Below are positions 25,721 to 33,652 of a DNA stretch of 64,000 nt, in pieces. Numbering within the stretch: the stretch's first letter is position 1; each line of letters begins with the position of its first letter. The stretch is from assembly GCA_965214235.1 (NCBI GenBank), contig CBDCBH010000002.1:186001-250000 (forward strand). The letters run 5' to 3'. Source of the DNA: Ilyomonas sp965214235 (GTDB taxonomy: Bacteria > Bacteroidota > Bacteroidia > Chitinophagales > Chitinophagaceae). Below the pieces are notes generated by a model. It did not search any database, was not told where the DNA came from, and saw nothing but the letters and a program-made list of their open reading frames with translations. A program made the position numbers and the translations under genes.

Positions 25721-26929
25721 ATGAAAACGCTTTTTATTCTCCTTTCCTTAGTTTCAGTAAGTTTTATTTTCAACAGTTGTTTGAAAGATGCCAAGCTTGA
25801 AAAGTACACGTACTATGTGCCTGTGTATGCACTTAAAACCGAAGTGCAAGCCAACATAAAAAGCAGCGAGCCGCAAAGCATTTTATCGCCGGGAAAACTG
25901 TATGTGCAAGGGGCTTATATTTATTTGAGTGAAGCCGGAAAAGGCATTCACATTATTGATTACAGTGTGCCTTCATCGCCAAAAAATATAGCTTTTATTC
26001 CTATTCCCGGCAATGTTGATTTGGCTGTAAAAGGCAATTATTTATATGCCGATGAATACGCCGATTTGTTAACCATTGACATTACCAATCCTTTAACGGC
26101 AAAGCTGGTTGATGTAAAAGAAAACGCGTTTCAAAATTATTATTATGGTAGCGATAGCAATCACATCATTGCTTCGTGGCAGCGTGTGGATACACTGATA
26201 AAAAGCAATGATCCAATCATCAATCATCCATACCCGATTTTCGAAACCTTTGCAGCTCCTTCTGCTTCAAAGGCGAACACTACCAGCACTGGCGGCTCTA
26301 CTTCGCGATTTACTATACTTAACAATCACTTATACACCGTTTCCAACAACACTTTGCTCGTGTTTACTATTGCAAAAGCAAACCAACCTGCATTTGTTCA
26401 AAACATCTCTGCCAATGCTGAAATTATTGAGACCATTTATCCTTTTAAAAACAATCTTTTTCTTGGATGTAAAAGCGGCGTATTAATTTATGATGCAAGC
26501 AATGCTGATAATCCTGTTGCTGCCGGCAGCTTTGGACATATAACAGAATGCGACCCTGTAATTGCAGAAGATAATGTGGCTTATGCAACACTGCGCAGTG
26601 GCGGCTCTTGTATGGGTGAAAATAATGAATTAGAGGTTCTGAATACAATAAACATCAGCAATCCAACTTTAATAAAAACGTACTCGTTTACCAACCCGCG
26701 CGGGCTGGCGAAAGAAGGAGATAATTTGTTTATCTGCGATGGGCAGGATGGCTTGAAAATACTGAATGCGGCTGACGCCAACAACATCACGCTTACAAAA
26801 ACGATTTCAGGTTTTGAAGCTAACGATGTGATTGTAAACAACGGTATTGCTATTGTTGTTGCTACCAATGGTTTGTATTTTATTGATTATAACAACATAA
26901 ATAGCGCACGTGTTGTGGGCAAATTATAA
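25721..26929 (+). CDS. LVIVD-repeat lipoprotein
   Basis: A 402-residue lipoprotein (signal MKTLFILLSLVSVSFIF, lipobox NSC). The mature chain is made of LVIVD-type beta-propeller repeats: GKGIHIIDYSVPSSPKNIA, YADLLTIDITNPLTAKLVD, SGVLIYDASNADNPVAAG, NELEVLNTINISNPTLIKT, DGLKILNAADANNITLTKT and GLYFIDYNNIN. Such surface propellers usually bind other proteins or glycans. It belongs to the ECF-sigma operon (52 bp after the anti-sigma gene) and is followed after 1 bp by an outer-membrane protein. Function not known. Confidence 0.85.
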   Translation: MKTLFILLSLVSVSFIFNSCLKDAKLEKYTYYVPVYALKTEVQANIKSSEPQSILSPGKLYVQGAYIYLSEAGKGIHIIDYSVPSSPKNIAFIPIPGNVDLAVKGNYLYADEYADLLTIDITNPLTAKLVDVKENAFQNYYYGSDSNHIIASWQRVDTLIKSNDPIINHPYPIFETFAAPSASKANTTSTGGSTSRFTILNNHLYTVSNNTLLVFTIAKANQPAFVQNISANAEIIETIYPFKNNLFLGCKSGVLIYDASNADNPVAAGSFGHITECDPVIAEDNVAYATLRSGGSCMGENNELEVLNTINISNPTLIKTYSFTNPRGLAKEGDNLFICDGQDGLKILNAADANNITLTKTISGFEANDVIVNNGIAIVVATNGLYFIDYNNINSARVVGKL

Positions 26930-26930
26930 G

Positions 26931-27539
26931 ATGAACAAAAAACTAATTATTTTATCAAAGAAGGGTTTGTTTTTAATGCACTTTTTTACTTGTTTAATGA
27001 TGTGTTTTGCTGTGATGGCTGATGCACAATCAAACGTTACTTACACAACAACTGTTGAAGCGGGATTAATAAAAGGCAGCAACGATAAAAGTGGAGTTTA
27101 TTTTTTTACCAATGGCATTTCTTATAAAAATATAACGGCTGGCATTGGTGTTGGGATTGATGGATATGTATATTGTTCGGTGCCTTTGTTTTTAGATGTA
27201 AAAAAACAATTCGGGCATCATAAAATAAAACCGTTTGTAGGCGCCTCAGCAGGAATTAATATTCAATATCTGACTACCGAACAAAAAAATTCATATAATC
27301 CCTTTTATCAAAACCCAGGCTTTAACAATGGCTTTTTCACAAAAGCATCGGTTGGCGTTTCCATGCCGGTTTATCATAAACTTCGTATGTTTGTTAATGC
27401 AGGTTATAGCTACAAAACAACATCGGTAACATACTCTTCTTATCCTCTTATGATTTTATCATCTGGCATGCAACAAAACACAACAACAGATATTTATCAC
27501 TTCAACCGCTGGTTTGTATCCATCGCTTTATGGTTGTAA
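26931..27539 (+). CDS. Outer-membrane beta-barrel protein
   Basis: 202-residue exported protein starting at the ATG at 26931, 1 bp after the LVIVD gene stop; an upstream TTG in frame lies inside that gene. A signal peptide runs to about residue 33 (cleavage near ADAQS). The mature part alternates beta-strands with aromatic ends (YTTTVEAGLIKG, HHKIKPFVGASAGINIQYL, KLRMFVNAGYSYKTTSV) and ends in a strand with terminal Trp-Leu, as for an eight-stranded OmpA/PorT-type barrel. Last gene of the sigma-factor operon. Confidence 0.75.
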   Translation: MNKKLIILSKKGLFLMHFFTCLMMCFAVMADAQSNVTYTTTVEAGLIKGSNDKSGVYFFTNGISYKNITAGIGVGIDGYVYCSVPLFLDVKKQFGHHKIKPFVGASAGINIQYLTTEQKNSYNPFYQNPGFNNGFFTKASVGVSMPVYHKLRMFVNAGYSYKTTSVTYSSYPLMILSSGMQQNTTTDIYHFNRWFVSIALWL

Positions 27540-27612
27540 CTGGTTTATGAATTGCTAACTTCTCTTTCACAAACATCTTCTAAAACAATCATCCAAAAAC
27601 ATTCTATTGTTC

Positions 27613-27620
27613 TACATTTG
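27613..27620 (+). promoter_or_regulatory. -7 promoter box upstream of the 27742 gene
   Basis: TACATTTG matches TAnnTTTG exactly. It lies about 120 bp before the ATG used here, so a sizeable leader would result. Confidence 0.4.
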
Positions 27621-27741
27621 CCGCAACGAAAGCAAACGTTTTATCGTTTAAAAAAGAAGCTGGAAGCTTTTATTTGTAAGTTGTTTTTACTACAAATTAC
27701 CGCTTTTTCAACTGATAAAAGTGCCAGATAAACAGCTATCC

Positions 27742-28146
27742 ATGCAAGAAGAAAAAACAACACCCGCTTCTACTTTCACCCGGTTACAAAACCGCTATCG
27801 TTTGGTGATTATGAACGATGACACGTATGAAGAAATCACTACGTTCAAACTTACGCGAACCAGTGTTTATGTTGGATTGTGCACGTTGTTTGTGTTACTG
27901 ATTGGTTTAACAATTTCGATGTTTATGCTTACACCTTTAAAATATTATATACCCGGTTATGGCAATGGCAGGCAAAGCAAAAGCGAGCTGCAGGTGCTGA
28001 AAATGAAAACCGATTCGCTGCAGCAAGCCATTCAATACAAGGATCAATATCTGAACGATATTCGCAAAGTGCTTACGGGCAGCTCCAACCTGGTAAAAGA
28101 TACAACCTCTATCAAAGTGCCCCAAACGGATATTTCCAACGATTAA
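27742..28146 (+). CDS. Membrane-anchored coiled-coil protein resembling the N-terminus of M23 peptidases, without the peptidase domain
   Basis: 134 residues from the ATG at 27742 (a GTG seven codons upstream is also possible). The cytoplasmic start LQNRYRLVIMNDDTYEEITTFKL, the helix VYVGLCTLFVLLIGLTISMFML, then TPLKYYIPGYGNG and a coiled-coil SELQVLKMKTDSLQQAIQYKDQYL match the N-terminal third of Bacteroidota M23 (LytM) metallopeptidases. The chain ends about where the LytM domain should begin. Either a stand-alone regulator or partner, or a truncated gene whose rest has been lost. The AtpZ-like gene follows after 7 bp. Confidence 0.72.
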   Translation: MQEEKTTPASTFTRLQNRYRLVIMNDDTYEEITTFKLTRTSVYVGLCTLFVLLIGLTISMFMLTPLKYYIPGYGNGRQSKSELQVLKMKTDSLQQAIQYKDQYLNDIRKVLTGSSNLVKDTTSIKVPQTDISND

Positions 28147-28153
28147 CGAAATA

Positions 28154-28363
28154 ATGGATAAACAGCCGCAAAACCGCAATGTGTTGATGCAATATTTTAC
28201 TTTTGCCTGGCAGTTGATTGCTGGTTTAGGCCTGGCCGTTTATTTAGGAATTGTAATAGACAAACAGTTGAAAACCGCAATGCCATTGCTGGTTTGGATT
28301 TTACCTTTGCTGGTGCTTACGGGCATGATGATAAAAGTGATAAAAGACACAACAAAGAAGTAA
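28154..28363 (+). CDS. AtpZ/AtpI family protein
   Basis: 69-residue protein with two transmembrane helices (FTFAWQLIAGLGLAVYLGIVI and LLVWILPLLVLTGMMIKVI) and the short basic tail of the AtpZ family. In most Bacteroidota it is encoded directly upstream of the F1Fo ATP synthase genes and is thought to help assemble the c-ring or import Mg2+. Here no atpB follows; the next genes are a four-helix membrane protein and SprT. It therefore probably belongs to an ATP-synthase locus that has been split. Confidence 0.8.
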   Translation: MDKQPQNRNVLMQYFTFAWQLIAGLGLAVYLGIVIDKQLKTAMPLLVWILPLLVLTGMMIKVIKDTTKK

Positions 28364-28367
28364 ACAC

Positions 28368-28781
28368 ATGACAAAACATAAATTGAGCAACACCTATCTT
28401 CCGCTGGTTTTTATATTTGTAGCAGTAAATGCGCTGTGTGTTATTTTTAACAACAAGCTGGATGAATGGCATATTAATCACCTTGTTGTGCAAGGCGCTA
28501 ATTTGCTTTTGTTTTTGCTTATGTTTGGCAGCGCCTACATACACATAAAAGCCTTTTATAAACCCAACCCGCAGGCGTTTTTGCGAAGCGTGTTAAGCGC
28601 TACCGTTTTAAAATTATTTGTTATTGCCGGCGCCGCTGTTTTATATTTATTAATTGCAGGCGAACAAAAAAACACGTATGCAATTTTAGCGGGAATGTTG
28701 TTATATGTAGTATATACAACGGTTGAAATGCGCGGCATTTTTAAAATGAATAAGCAGGCAAACAATGGCGCGGCATCATGA
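28368..28781 (+). CDS. Four-helix membrane protein found with AtpZ
   Basis: 137 residues with four hydrophobic segments (YLPLVFIFVAVNALCVIF, LVVQGANLLLFLLMFGSAY, VLKLFVIAGAAVLYLLIAG, YAILAGMLLYVVYTTVEM). Its size, topology and place after AtpZ match the poorly described AtpI-like protein that normally precedes atpB in Bacteroidota. Four bp separate it from atpZ, and its last 17 bp overlap the SprT gene start. Function in Fo assembly is inferred only from usual context. Confidence 0.6.
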   Translation: MTKHKLSNTYLPLVFIFVAVNALCVIFNNKLDEWHINHLVVQGANLLLFLLMFGSAYIHIKAFYKPNPQAFLRSVLSATVLKLFVIAGAAVLYLLIAGEQKNTYAILAGMLLYVVYTTVEMRGIFKMNKQANNGAAS

Positions 28782-29385
28782 GCAGCCTCTGCAAACTTTA
28801 GCTGATTTTTTGCCCGATGGCAGCTACGCTTATGTAGCTGATTATCTTCAGCGTTACAAAGTTCATCTTACCATTACAAAAGCGCGAAGCAGCCTGTTAG
28901 GCGATTATCGCAATGCGCATCAAAACAAAAATCATCGCATTTCAATAAATGGAAATCTCAATCAATACTCTTTTCTCATCACATTATTACACGAGCTTGC
29001 GCATCTTCTCACATTTGAAAAATATAAGCATTCAGTAGCGGCTCATGGCAAAGAATGGAAGGTTATTTACGGTAGCCTGCTGGCTGCATTTGTTCAGCAC
29101 AATATTTTTCCTCACGATATTAAAATTGCGTTATTGCAATCTCTCCAAAACCCTGCTGCCAGCAGTTGTGCAGAAGAAGATTTAATGCGAATATTACGCC
29201 ATTACGATACTAAAAAAGAAGGCGTTTTTTTATTAGAGCAATTGCCCGAAAATGCAAGCTTCCAAACTAAAGACGGCAGACAGTTTATAAAAGGAAACCG
29301 GCTGCGCAAACGTTATCGCTGTAAGGAAATTGCTACCGGCATTTTGTATTTATTTAGCCCTGTTTATGAAGTGAAACCGGTTTGA
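28765..29385 (+). CDS. SprT-like zinc metalloprotease-fold protein
   Basis: 206-residue protein with the zinc-peptidase motif HELAH (H76, E77, H80) in FLITLLHELAHLLTF and a third ligand candidate H94 in VAAHGKEWK. This is the SprT/Spartan catalytic core; eukaryotic Spartan degrades DNA-protein crosslinks, whereas the bacterial role is unsettled. The usual C-terminal Cys-rich zinc ribbon is absent: only two isolated Cys remain. It overlaps the preceding membrane-protein gene by 17 bp, so it is coexpressed with the AtpZ pair. Confidence 0.82.
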   Translation: MARHHEQPLQTLADFLPDGSYAYVADYLQRYKVHLTITKARSSLLGDYRNAHQNKNHRISINGNLNQYSFLITLLHELAHLLTFEKYKHSVAAHGKEWKVIYGSLLAAFVQHNIFPHDIKIALLQSLQNPAASSCAEEDLMRILRHYDTKKEGVFLLEQLPENASFQTKDGRQFIKGNRLRKRYRCKEIATGILYLFSPVYEVKPV

Positions 29386-29767
29386 TGGAACACAGATAGC
29401 ACGGACTTTGTTCACAGAAATTTTGGATTTGATTTTAAAATACAAACACAGTTTTATGTACCAAACTGCATCGCTCCGATTAGTCGTCTGTTGCAATCAT
29501 AAATTTGTTTTTTTTCTCTTTTAAGTAAAGAGAAGAAAGAATCATTTTTGTACATTCTTAAAATAATTGAACTTTTAAGCAAGTGCTATTTTTATCCACA
29601 AAGCCGCCAGGAAAAACATCTTTCTGAACTTTCATTTCTTCGGCCTTCACAGTTCAAAAATCCAATTTTTTGCAATCTATCAAAAATGAACAAAAACAAA
29701 TCAATGCAAAAACAAACGTTGAAGGTTATTCATCACAAATCATAATTCTTAAATCCGAAATCATAAA
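29386..29767 (+). other. Intergenic region SprT-porX
   Basis: 382 bp between convergent genes. It begins with a GAACACAGATAGCACGGA fragment, a word known to me as a dispersed repeat type in bacterial genomes, includes an AAAAACAAAC decamer at 29708 and a five-unit 7-bp-period tract at 29732-29766 (ATCACAA, ATCATAA, TTCTTAA, ATCCGAA, ATCATAA). A 65-codon frame across the middle is not protein-like. Confidence 0.6.
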
Positions 29768-31333
29768 TTATTTACTCGTCATCTTTACTACCGGCACAAT
29801 CATTTCTTCCAAACTCACGCCGCCATGCTGAAACGTATTGCGGTAATAATTTACAAAGTAGTTGTAATTGTTGGGGTAGCACAAAAAGCCGTCTTCCTTT
29901 GCAAAAATGAAGGATGAATTTACATTGGGAACTGGCAAACCTGCATCGCGCGGGTCGCGAAAAGAAAGCACATCTCTTGATTCATAATTCAAATTTCTGC
30001 CGTGTTTGTAACGAAGGTTGGTGGTGGTTTGTTTGTCGCCAATTACTTTGTAAGGCGTCTTTACGCGCACACTGCCATGGTCGGTTGCCAGCACAATATT
30101 TATTTTTTTATCAGCAATTTTTTTTAACGCCTGGTACAAGGCGCTGTGCTCAAACCAACTGCGCGTAATGCTGCGATAACTTACTTCATCGCTGGCTAAT
30201 TCTTTCAGCACTTCCATTTCGGTGCGGGCATGGCTAAGCATGTCAACAAAATTATAAACCACAACATTCAAATCGTTGCGCAATAAATTGTGTATGTTAT
30301 TTACGAATTGCTGACCATCGTTGTAATGCACCACTTTGGTGTAACTGCATTTAATATCATCTCTTTTTAATCGCTTTAACTGACCTTTAAAAAACTCTTC
30401 TTCAAACAAATTTTTGCCACCTTCTTCATCGTCATTTTTCCATTGTACTGGAAACTGTTTTTCTATATCAATAGGCAACAAGCCTGCAAGTATAGCATTG
30501 CGGCAGTATTGTGTTGCTGTTGGCAAAATGCTGTAAAAAGTATCTTCTTCCAGCACCCGGAAATGTTCTGAAAATATAGGCTGTATGGCTTTCCACTGAT
30601 CAAAGCGAAGGTTATCAATAATCAGGAAAAAAGTAGGCGTTCCTTTTTCTAAAGTCGGCAATACTTTTTCAGTAAACAAAGTATGACTCATCACCGGAAC
30701 ATCCTTTGTTTTTTTATTAATCCACGATGCATAATTTTTTGAAATAAATTTAAAAAACTCTGTGTTCGCTTCGCTTTTTTGTGTTTGAAAAACTTCCTGC
30801 ATTTCGGGGCTGTCGCTTTTCTCCATTTCCAATTCCCAATACGTTAGTTTTTTATATATGTCCATCCATTCGTTATAGTCCGGATTGCTGTTCAAAGCCA
30901 TAAATAAATTGCGAAACTGTAGCTGGTATTGCTGCGTTGTTTTTTCGGCGACCAGCCTTCGGTTATCCAATATTTTTTTTAGTGAATGCAGCACCTGGTT
31001 TGGGTTTACGGGCTTTATCAGGTAATCGGTAATCTGGCTGCCGATGGCTTCCTCCATCAAATTTTCAGTTTCATTTTTGGTAATCATCACCACAGGAACA
31101 GTTGGGTTTATTTCTTTAATTTTCGCCAGCGTTTCCAAGCCGGTTATGCCCGGCATACTTTCATCTAACAGCACTACATCTACGGCGTTTTCTCTTACAT
31201 AATCAACCGCTTCAAAGCCATTGGTGAAGGTTTGCACTTCATAGCCTTTGCTTTCTAAAAACAAGCGTTGCGATTGCAGATTTTCTATCTCATCATCTGC
31301 CCAAAGTATTTTTCCTAAAGCCATGGTTGTCAT
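29768..31333 (-). CDS. porX: PorX-type response regulator with PglZ phosphatase-like domain
   Basis: Two-domain cytoplasmic regulator, 521 residues. Residues 5-125 are a receiver domain with the acidic pair (WADDE), phosphoacceptor D57 (VVLLDESMPG) and the signalling KNETEN/KPVNPNQ region. The C-terminal part from about residue 210 is a PglZ domain of the alkaline-phosphatase superfamily (TFFLIIDNLRFDQW, VVYNFVDMLSHARTE, IVLATDHGSVRV with metal-ligand Asp/His residues). This architecture is PorX, which with kinase PorY and sigma factor SigP controls type IX secretion and gliding genes, and hydrolyses oligonucleotides in studied cases. An in-frame ATG at 31324 is an equally good start. The upstream frame extension is a 7-bp repeat tract, not protein. 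Confidence 0.93.
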   Translation of the reverse strand: MTTMALGKILWADDEIENLQSQRLFLESKGYEVQTFTNGFEAVDYVRENAVDVVLLDESMPGITGLETLAKIKEINPTVPVVMITKNETENLMEEAIGSQITDYLIKPVNPNQVLHSLKKILDNRRLVAEKTTQQYQLQFRNLFMALNSNPDYNEWMDIYKKLTYWELEMEKSDSPEMQEVFQTQKSEANTEFFKFISKNYASWINKKTKDVPVMSHTLFTEKVLPTLEKGTPTFFLIIDNLRFDQWKAIQPIFSEHFRVLEEDTFYSILPTATQYCRNAILAGLLPIDIEKQFPVQWKNDDEEGGKNLFEEEFFKGQLKRLKRDDIKCSYTKVVHYNDGQQFVNNIHNLLRNDLNVVVYNFVDMLSHARTEMEVLKELASDEVSYRSITRSWFEHSALYQALKKIADKKINIVLATDHGSVRVKTPYKVIGDKQTTTNLRYKHGRNLNYESRDVLSFRDPRDAGLPVPNVNSSFIFAKEDGFLCYPNNYNYFVNYYRNTFQHGGVSLEEMIVPVVKMTSK

Positions 31334-31393
31334 GTTTTGTGTAACGGTTAAAAGTAAGCGAGATGTGATAGTGATGGATAAAAAGTTTTGGTA

Positions 31394-31435
31394 AAGTAGA
31401 AGGAAGTATGATGTGAGATAATAAATGTATGAAGT
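31394..31435 (-). repeat. 7-bp-period tract upstream of porX
   Basis: About six degenerate heptamers in register, including AGGAAGT (31401), ATGATGT (31408), TAAATGT (31422) and ATGAAGT (31429). Confidence 0.6.
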
Positions 31436-31444
31436 AAGCAACCG

Positions 31445-32017
31445 CTACCATTCAACACCGGCGTACAGCTCCGATAAAGGGAAAGGGATAATTTATACAT
31501 GAAATAAAAACAACATCTTCCATCAAACTAAACTCTTGCAACAACCAGGTGTTATTAGATTGTTTGGTGTAATGTTCGACTTTCACAGAAAGCGAATCAA
31601 TTAAAATGTATTCCTGCAATGTTTTTATTAGAACGATACAGTAAAAATTTCTCACCACGGTCATAAGACTTCGTTGAGGGAGATAACACTTCAACAATCA
31701 CTACAGGATTAAGCGCAATGTCAATGTTTTCATCATAAGATTCTAATTTGCCGCAAACAATTGCAGCATCAGGATAAGTGTAAAAAGTATTAGCTGGTAC
31801 ATGAATTCGCAAATCGCTGCCAAAAACATCACACGATTTCCCTTTTAAAAAAACTTCCTACTTCGATGATAAAGTTCTTTTGCAATCGGTTATGATTAAA
31901 GCCTGCGCCTACCATGGCAAAAATCTCACCCTTATAATATTCGTGCTTTTCAAAAGATTCTCTTTCAAGAGCTAAATATTCTTCCGGCGTATAAAACTTC
32001 GTAGGCGGCTGTATCAT
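31445..32017 (-). pseudogene. Uma2 family (DUF820) endonuclease, broken by three frameshifts
   Basis: Uma2 proteins are about 190-residue PD-(D/E)XK-fold nuclease-like proteins, common in cyanobacteria and Bacteroidota, function unclear. The reverse strand reads through the whole family pattern but in successive frames: IQPPTKFYTPEEYLALE to VGSFF, then DLRIHVPANTFYTYPDAA with VVIVEVLSPSTKSYDRGEK, then TLQEYILIDSLSVKVEHY, then PLSELYAGVEW and stop. Each break is repaired by removing one base: a T in a T-run near 31845, an A near 31632, and a C in a CCC near 31490. The putative active-site residues (PDAA and VEVLSPST) are intact. Either an inactivated gene or consensus errors. Confidence 0.82.
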
Positions 32018-32141
32018 AGTAAATTGTATTCATTTCAAAGTTCAGCCATTTAAAATAACTTCTTTCAAAAACCGTTTTTAAACTTATCTTAATAACTCTC
32101 AGCCGCATTTATAATATTTTTACCCCATTAAAATTTTTGTT

Positions 32142-33581
32142 TTGAAGAGATTTGTTTTTGCTGGTATTGCTTCTTTGTTTTTCTTTCATTCATTGGCGCA
32201 AACCAAAACGGCTAATGATAACGGCTACCAAATAACAGCAACAGTTACGCCTTTTTCTCATGTTCAATTATACCTCGGTTCTTATTACGGTAAGTACAAA
32301 ACGCTGGCAGATTCTGCTATGGCAGATGGCAACGGAACGGCTGTTTTTAAAGGCGCAAAAAAATTAGACAAAGGCATTTATTTTTTAGTGAGTCCGCAAA
32401 AAAGTATTTTGTTTGAAATATTGATGGATGACAAGCAGCATTTTACTGTAAAAGCCGATACATTGCATGTGGACAATCTCGTTTTTACCGGCTCGGAAGA
32501 GAACACGCAATTTCAGAATTACACTAAGTTTTTATCGCAGCACATTCCGGCAATTAATGCGTTAAAATCATCCTTGCAAGGAACAAAAACAAAAGGTGAT
32601 TCTGTCAGGATAAACGCCGATTTGCAAAAAGAAGATGATGCGTTAACTGCTTACCGTGAAAACACCATAAAAAACGATTCGGCTTCAATGCTGGCCCTTT
32701 TTTTTAAAACCATGAAACGCCCTGAAGTGCCTGCTAATATTAAACCCAACTCTGCACAGGCGTTCTATTATACACGCGATCATTTTTGGGATGATGTTCC
32801 GTTTGATGACAGCCGTTTGCTGCACACGCCGTTCTTCGATCCGAAGATTGATGAATATTTTAAAAATTATGTTTCGCCGCAGTCCGACAGCGTTAGCCAG
32901 GAAGTTAATTACATGCTGCTTTCCTCTCGCACCAACAAGGATATGTTTCAATATTTGCTGGGAAAGTTTACCGATAAATACATCAATCCTGAAATCATGG
33001 GTCAGGATAAAGTGTTTTTGTTTTTGTTTGAAAATTATTTTTCAAAAGGAGATACTGCCTGGCTAAAACCCGATCAGCGCAAATACATTTTTAACCGCGC
33101 TTATAGCCTGATGGCAAACCAGATTGGCGAACCAGCGCCGCAATTGGATTTGACGGATACGCTGGGTAAAACGCATTCATTATACAGCGTAAAAGCACCG
33201 TTTACTTTTATTGTGTTTTGGGATCCCAATTGCAGTCATTGTAAAATAGAAGTGCCGCGGGTAGATAGTATTTATAAAGCCAAATGGAAGAAAGATGGAG
33301 TGAAGGTTTTTGCCGTGAACACGGCAGATGCGGCGGTAAAAGAATGGAAAGTATTTTTGAACGAACATCACCTGCAGGACTGGACAAATGTATATCAAAC
33401 CAAAGAAGCCAAAACTGCTGATGAAACGGCAAACCGCGCTAACTATCGCCAGTTGTACGACGTGTATCAAACGCCAACGATGTACCTGCTTGATAAGGAC
33501 AAACACATACTGGCAAAGGGTTTAAGCCTGCTTCAGTTTGATGAAGTGATGAACCATCAGTCGAAGACGGAAGTGAAATAA
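32142..33581 (+). CDS. Thioredoxin-like protein with DUF5106-type middle domain
   Basis: Periplasmic thiol-redox protein, 479 residues. The start appears to be TTG at 32142, since the signal peptide (KRFVFAGIASLFFFHSLAQT) begins directly there and no ATG fits. Residues about 30-120 are a DUF4369-like beta domain, and about 125-320 the helical DUF5106-type domain (FYYTRDHFWDDVPFDDSRLLHTPFF). Residues 325-470 are a TlpA/AhpC-like thioredoxin fold with CSHC active site (C364, C367) in IVFWDPNCSHCK, and the cis-Pro loop YDVYQTPTMYLL. It probably reduces or isomerises disulphides in envelope proteins. A SurA-like PPIase follows 71 bp later. Confidence 0.83.
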   Translation: MKRFVFAGIASLFFFHSLAQTKTANDNGYQITATVTPFSHVQLYLGSYYGKYKTLADSAMADGNGTAVFKGAKKLDKGIYFLVSPQKSILFEILMDDKQHFTVKADTLHVDNLVFTGSEENTQFQNYTKFLSQHIPAINALKSSLQGTKTKGDSVRINADLQKEDDALTAYRENTIKNDSASMLALFFKTMKRPEVPANIKPNSAQAFYYTRDHFWDDVPFDDSRLLHTPFFDPKIDEYFKNYVSPQSDSVSQEVNYMLLSSRTNKDMFQYLLGKFTDKYINPEIMGQDKVFLFLFENYFSKGDTAWLKPDQRKYIFNRAYSLMANQIGEPAPQLDLTDTLGKTHSLYSVKAPFTFIVFWDPNCSHCKIEVPRVDSIYKAKWKKDGVKVFAVNTADAAVKEWKVFLNEHHLQDWTNVYQTKEAKTADETANRANYRQLYDVYQTPTMYLLDKDKHILAKGLSLLQFDEVMNHQSKTEVK

Positions 33582-33586
33582 AAGGA

Positions 33587-33628
33587 GCAAGAGACAAGTT
33601 TCAAGAATACCAAAATACAACAAATACA
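33587..33628 (+). repeat. 7-bp-period tract before the PPIase gene
   Basis: Six heptamers in register: AGCAAGA, GACAAGT, TTCAAGA, then ATACCAA, AATACAA, CAAATAC. It fills most of the 71-bp gap. Confidence 0.65.
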
Positions 33629-33652
33629 AAACTGATAGCTAACCACTAACAC

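Noticed and set aside
29592..29600. Perfect DnaA box TTATCCACA here and at 57441
   Set aside because: Single isolated 9-mers; one or so is expected by chance in 64 kb, and no cluster or AT-rich unwinding element accompanies them.
29548..29745. 65-codon forward frame between SprT and porX
   Set aside because: Composition is unlike a protein, it crosses a repeat tract and has no promoter or neighbour link.
31334..31441. Upstream extension of PorX (MLTSYIYYLTSY and following)
   Set aside because: The extra residues come from a 7-bp repeat tract; PorX proteins start just before the WADDE receiver motif.
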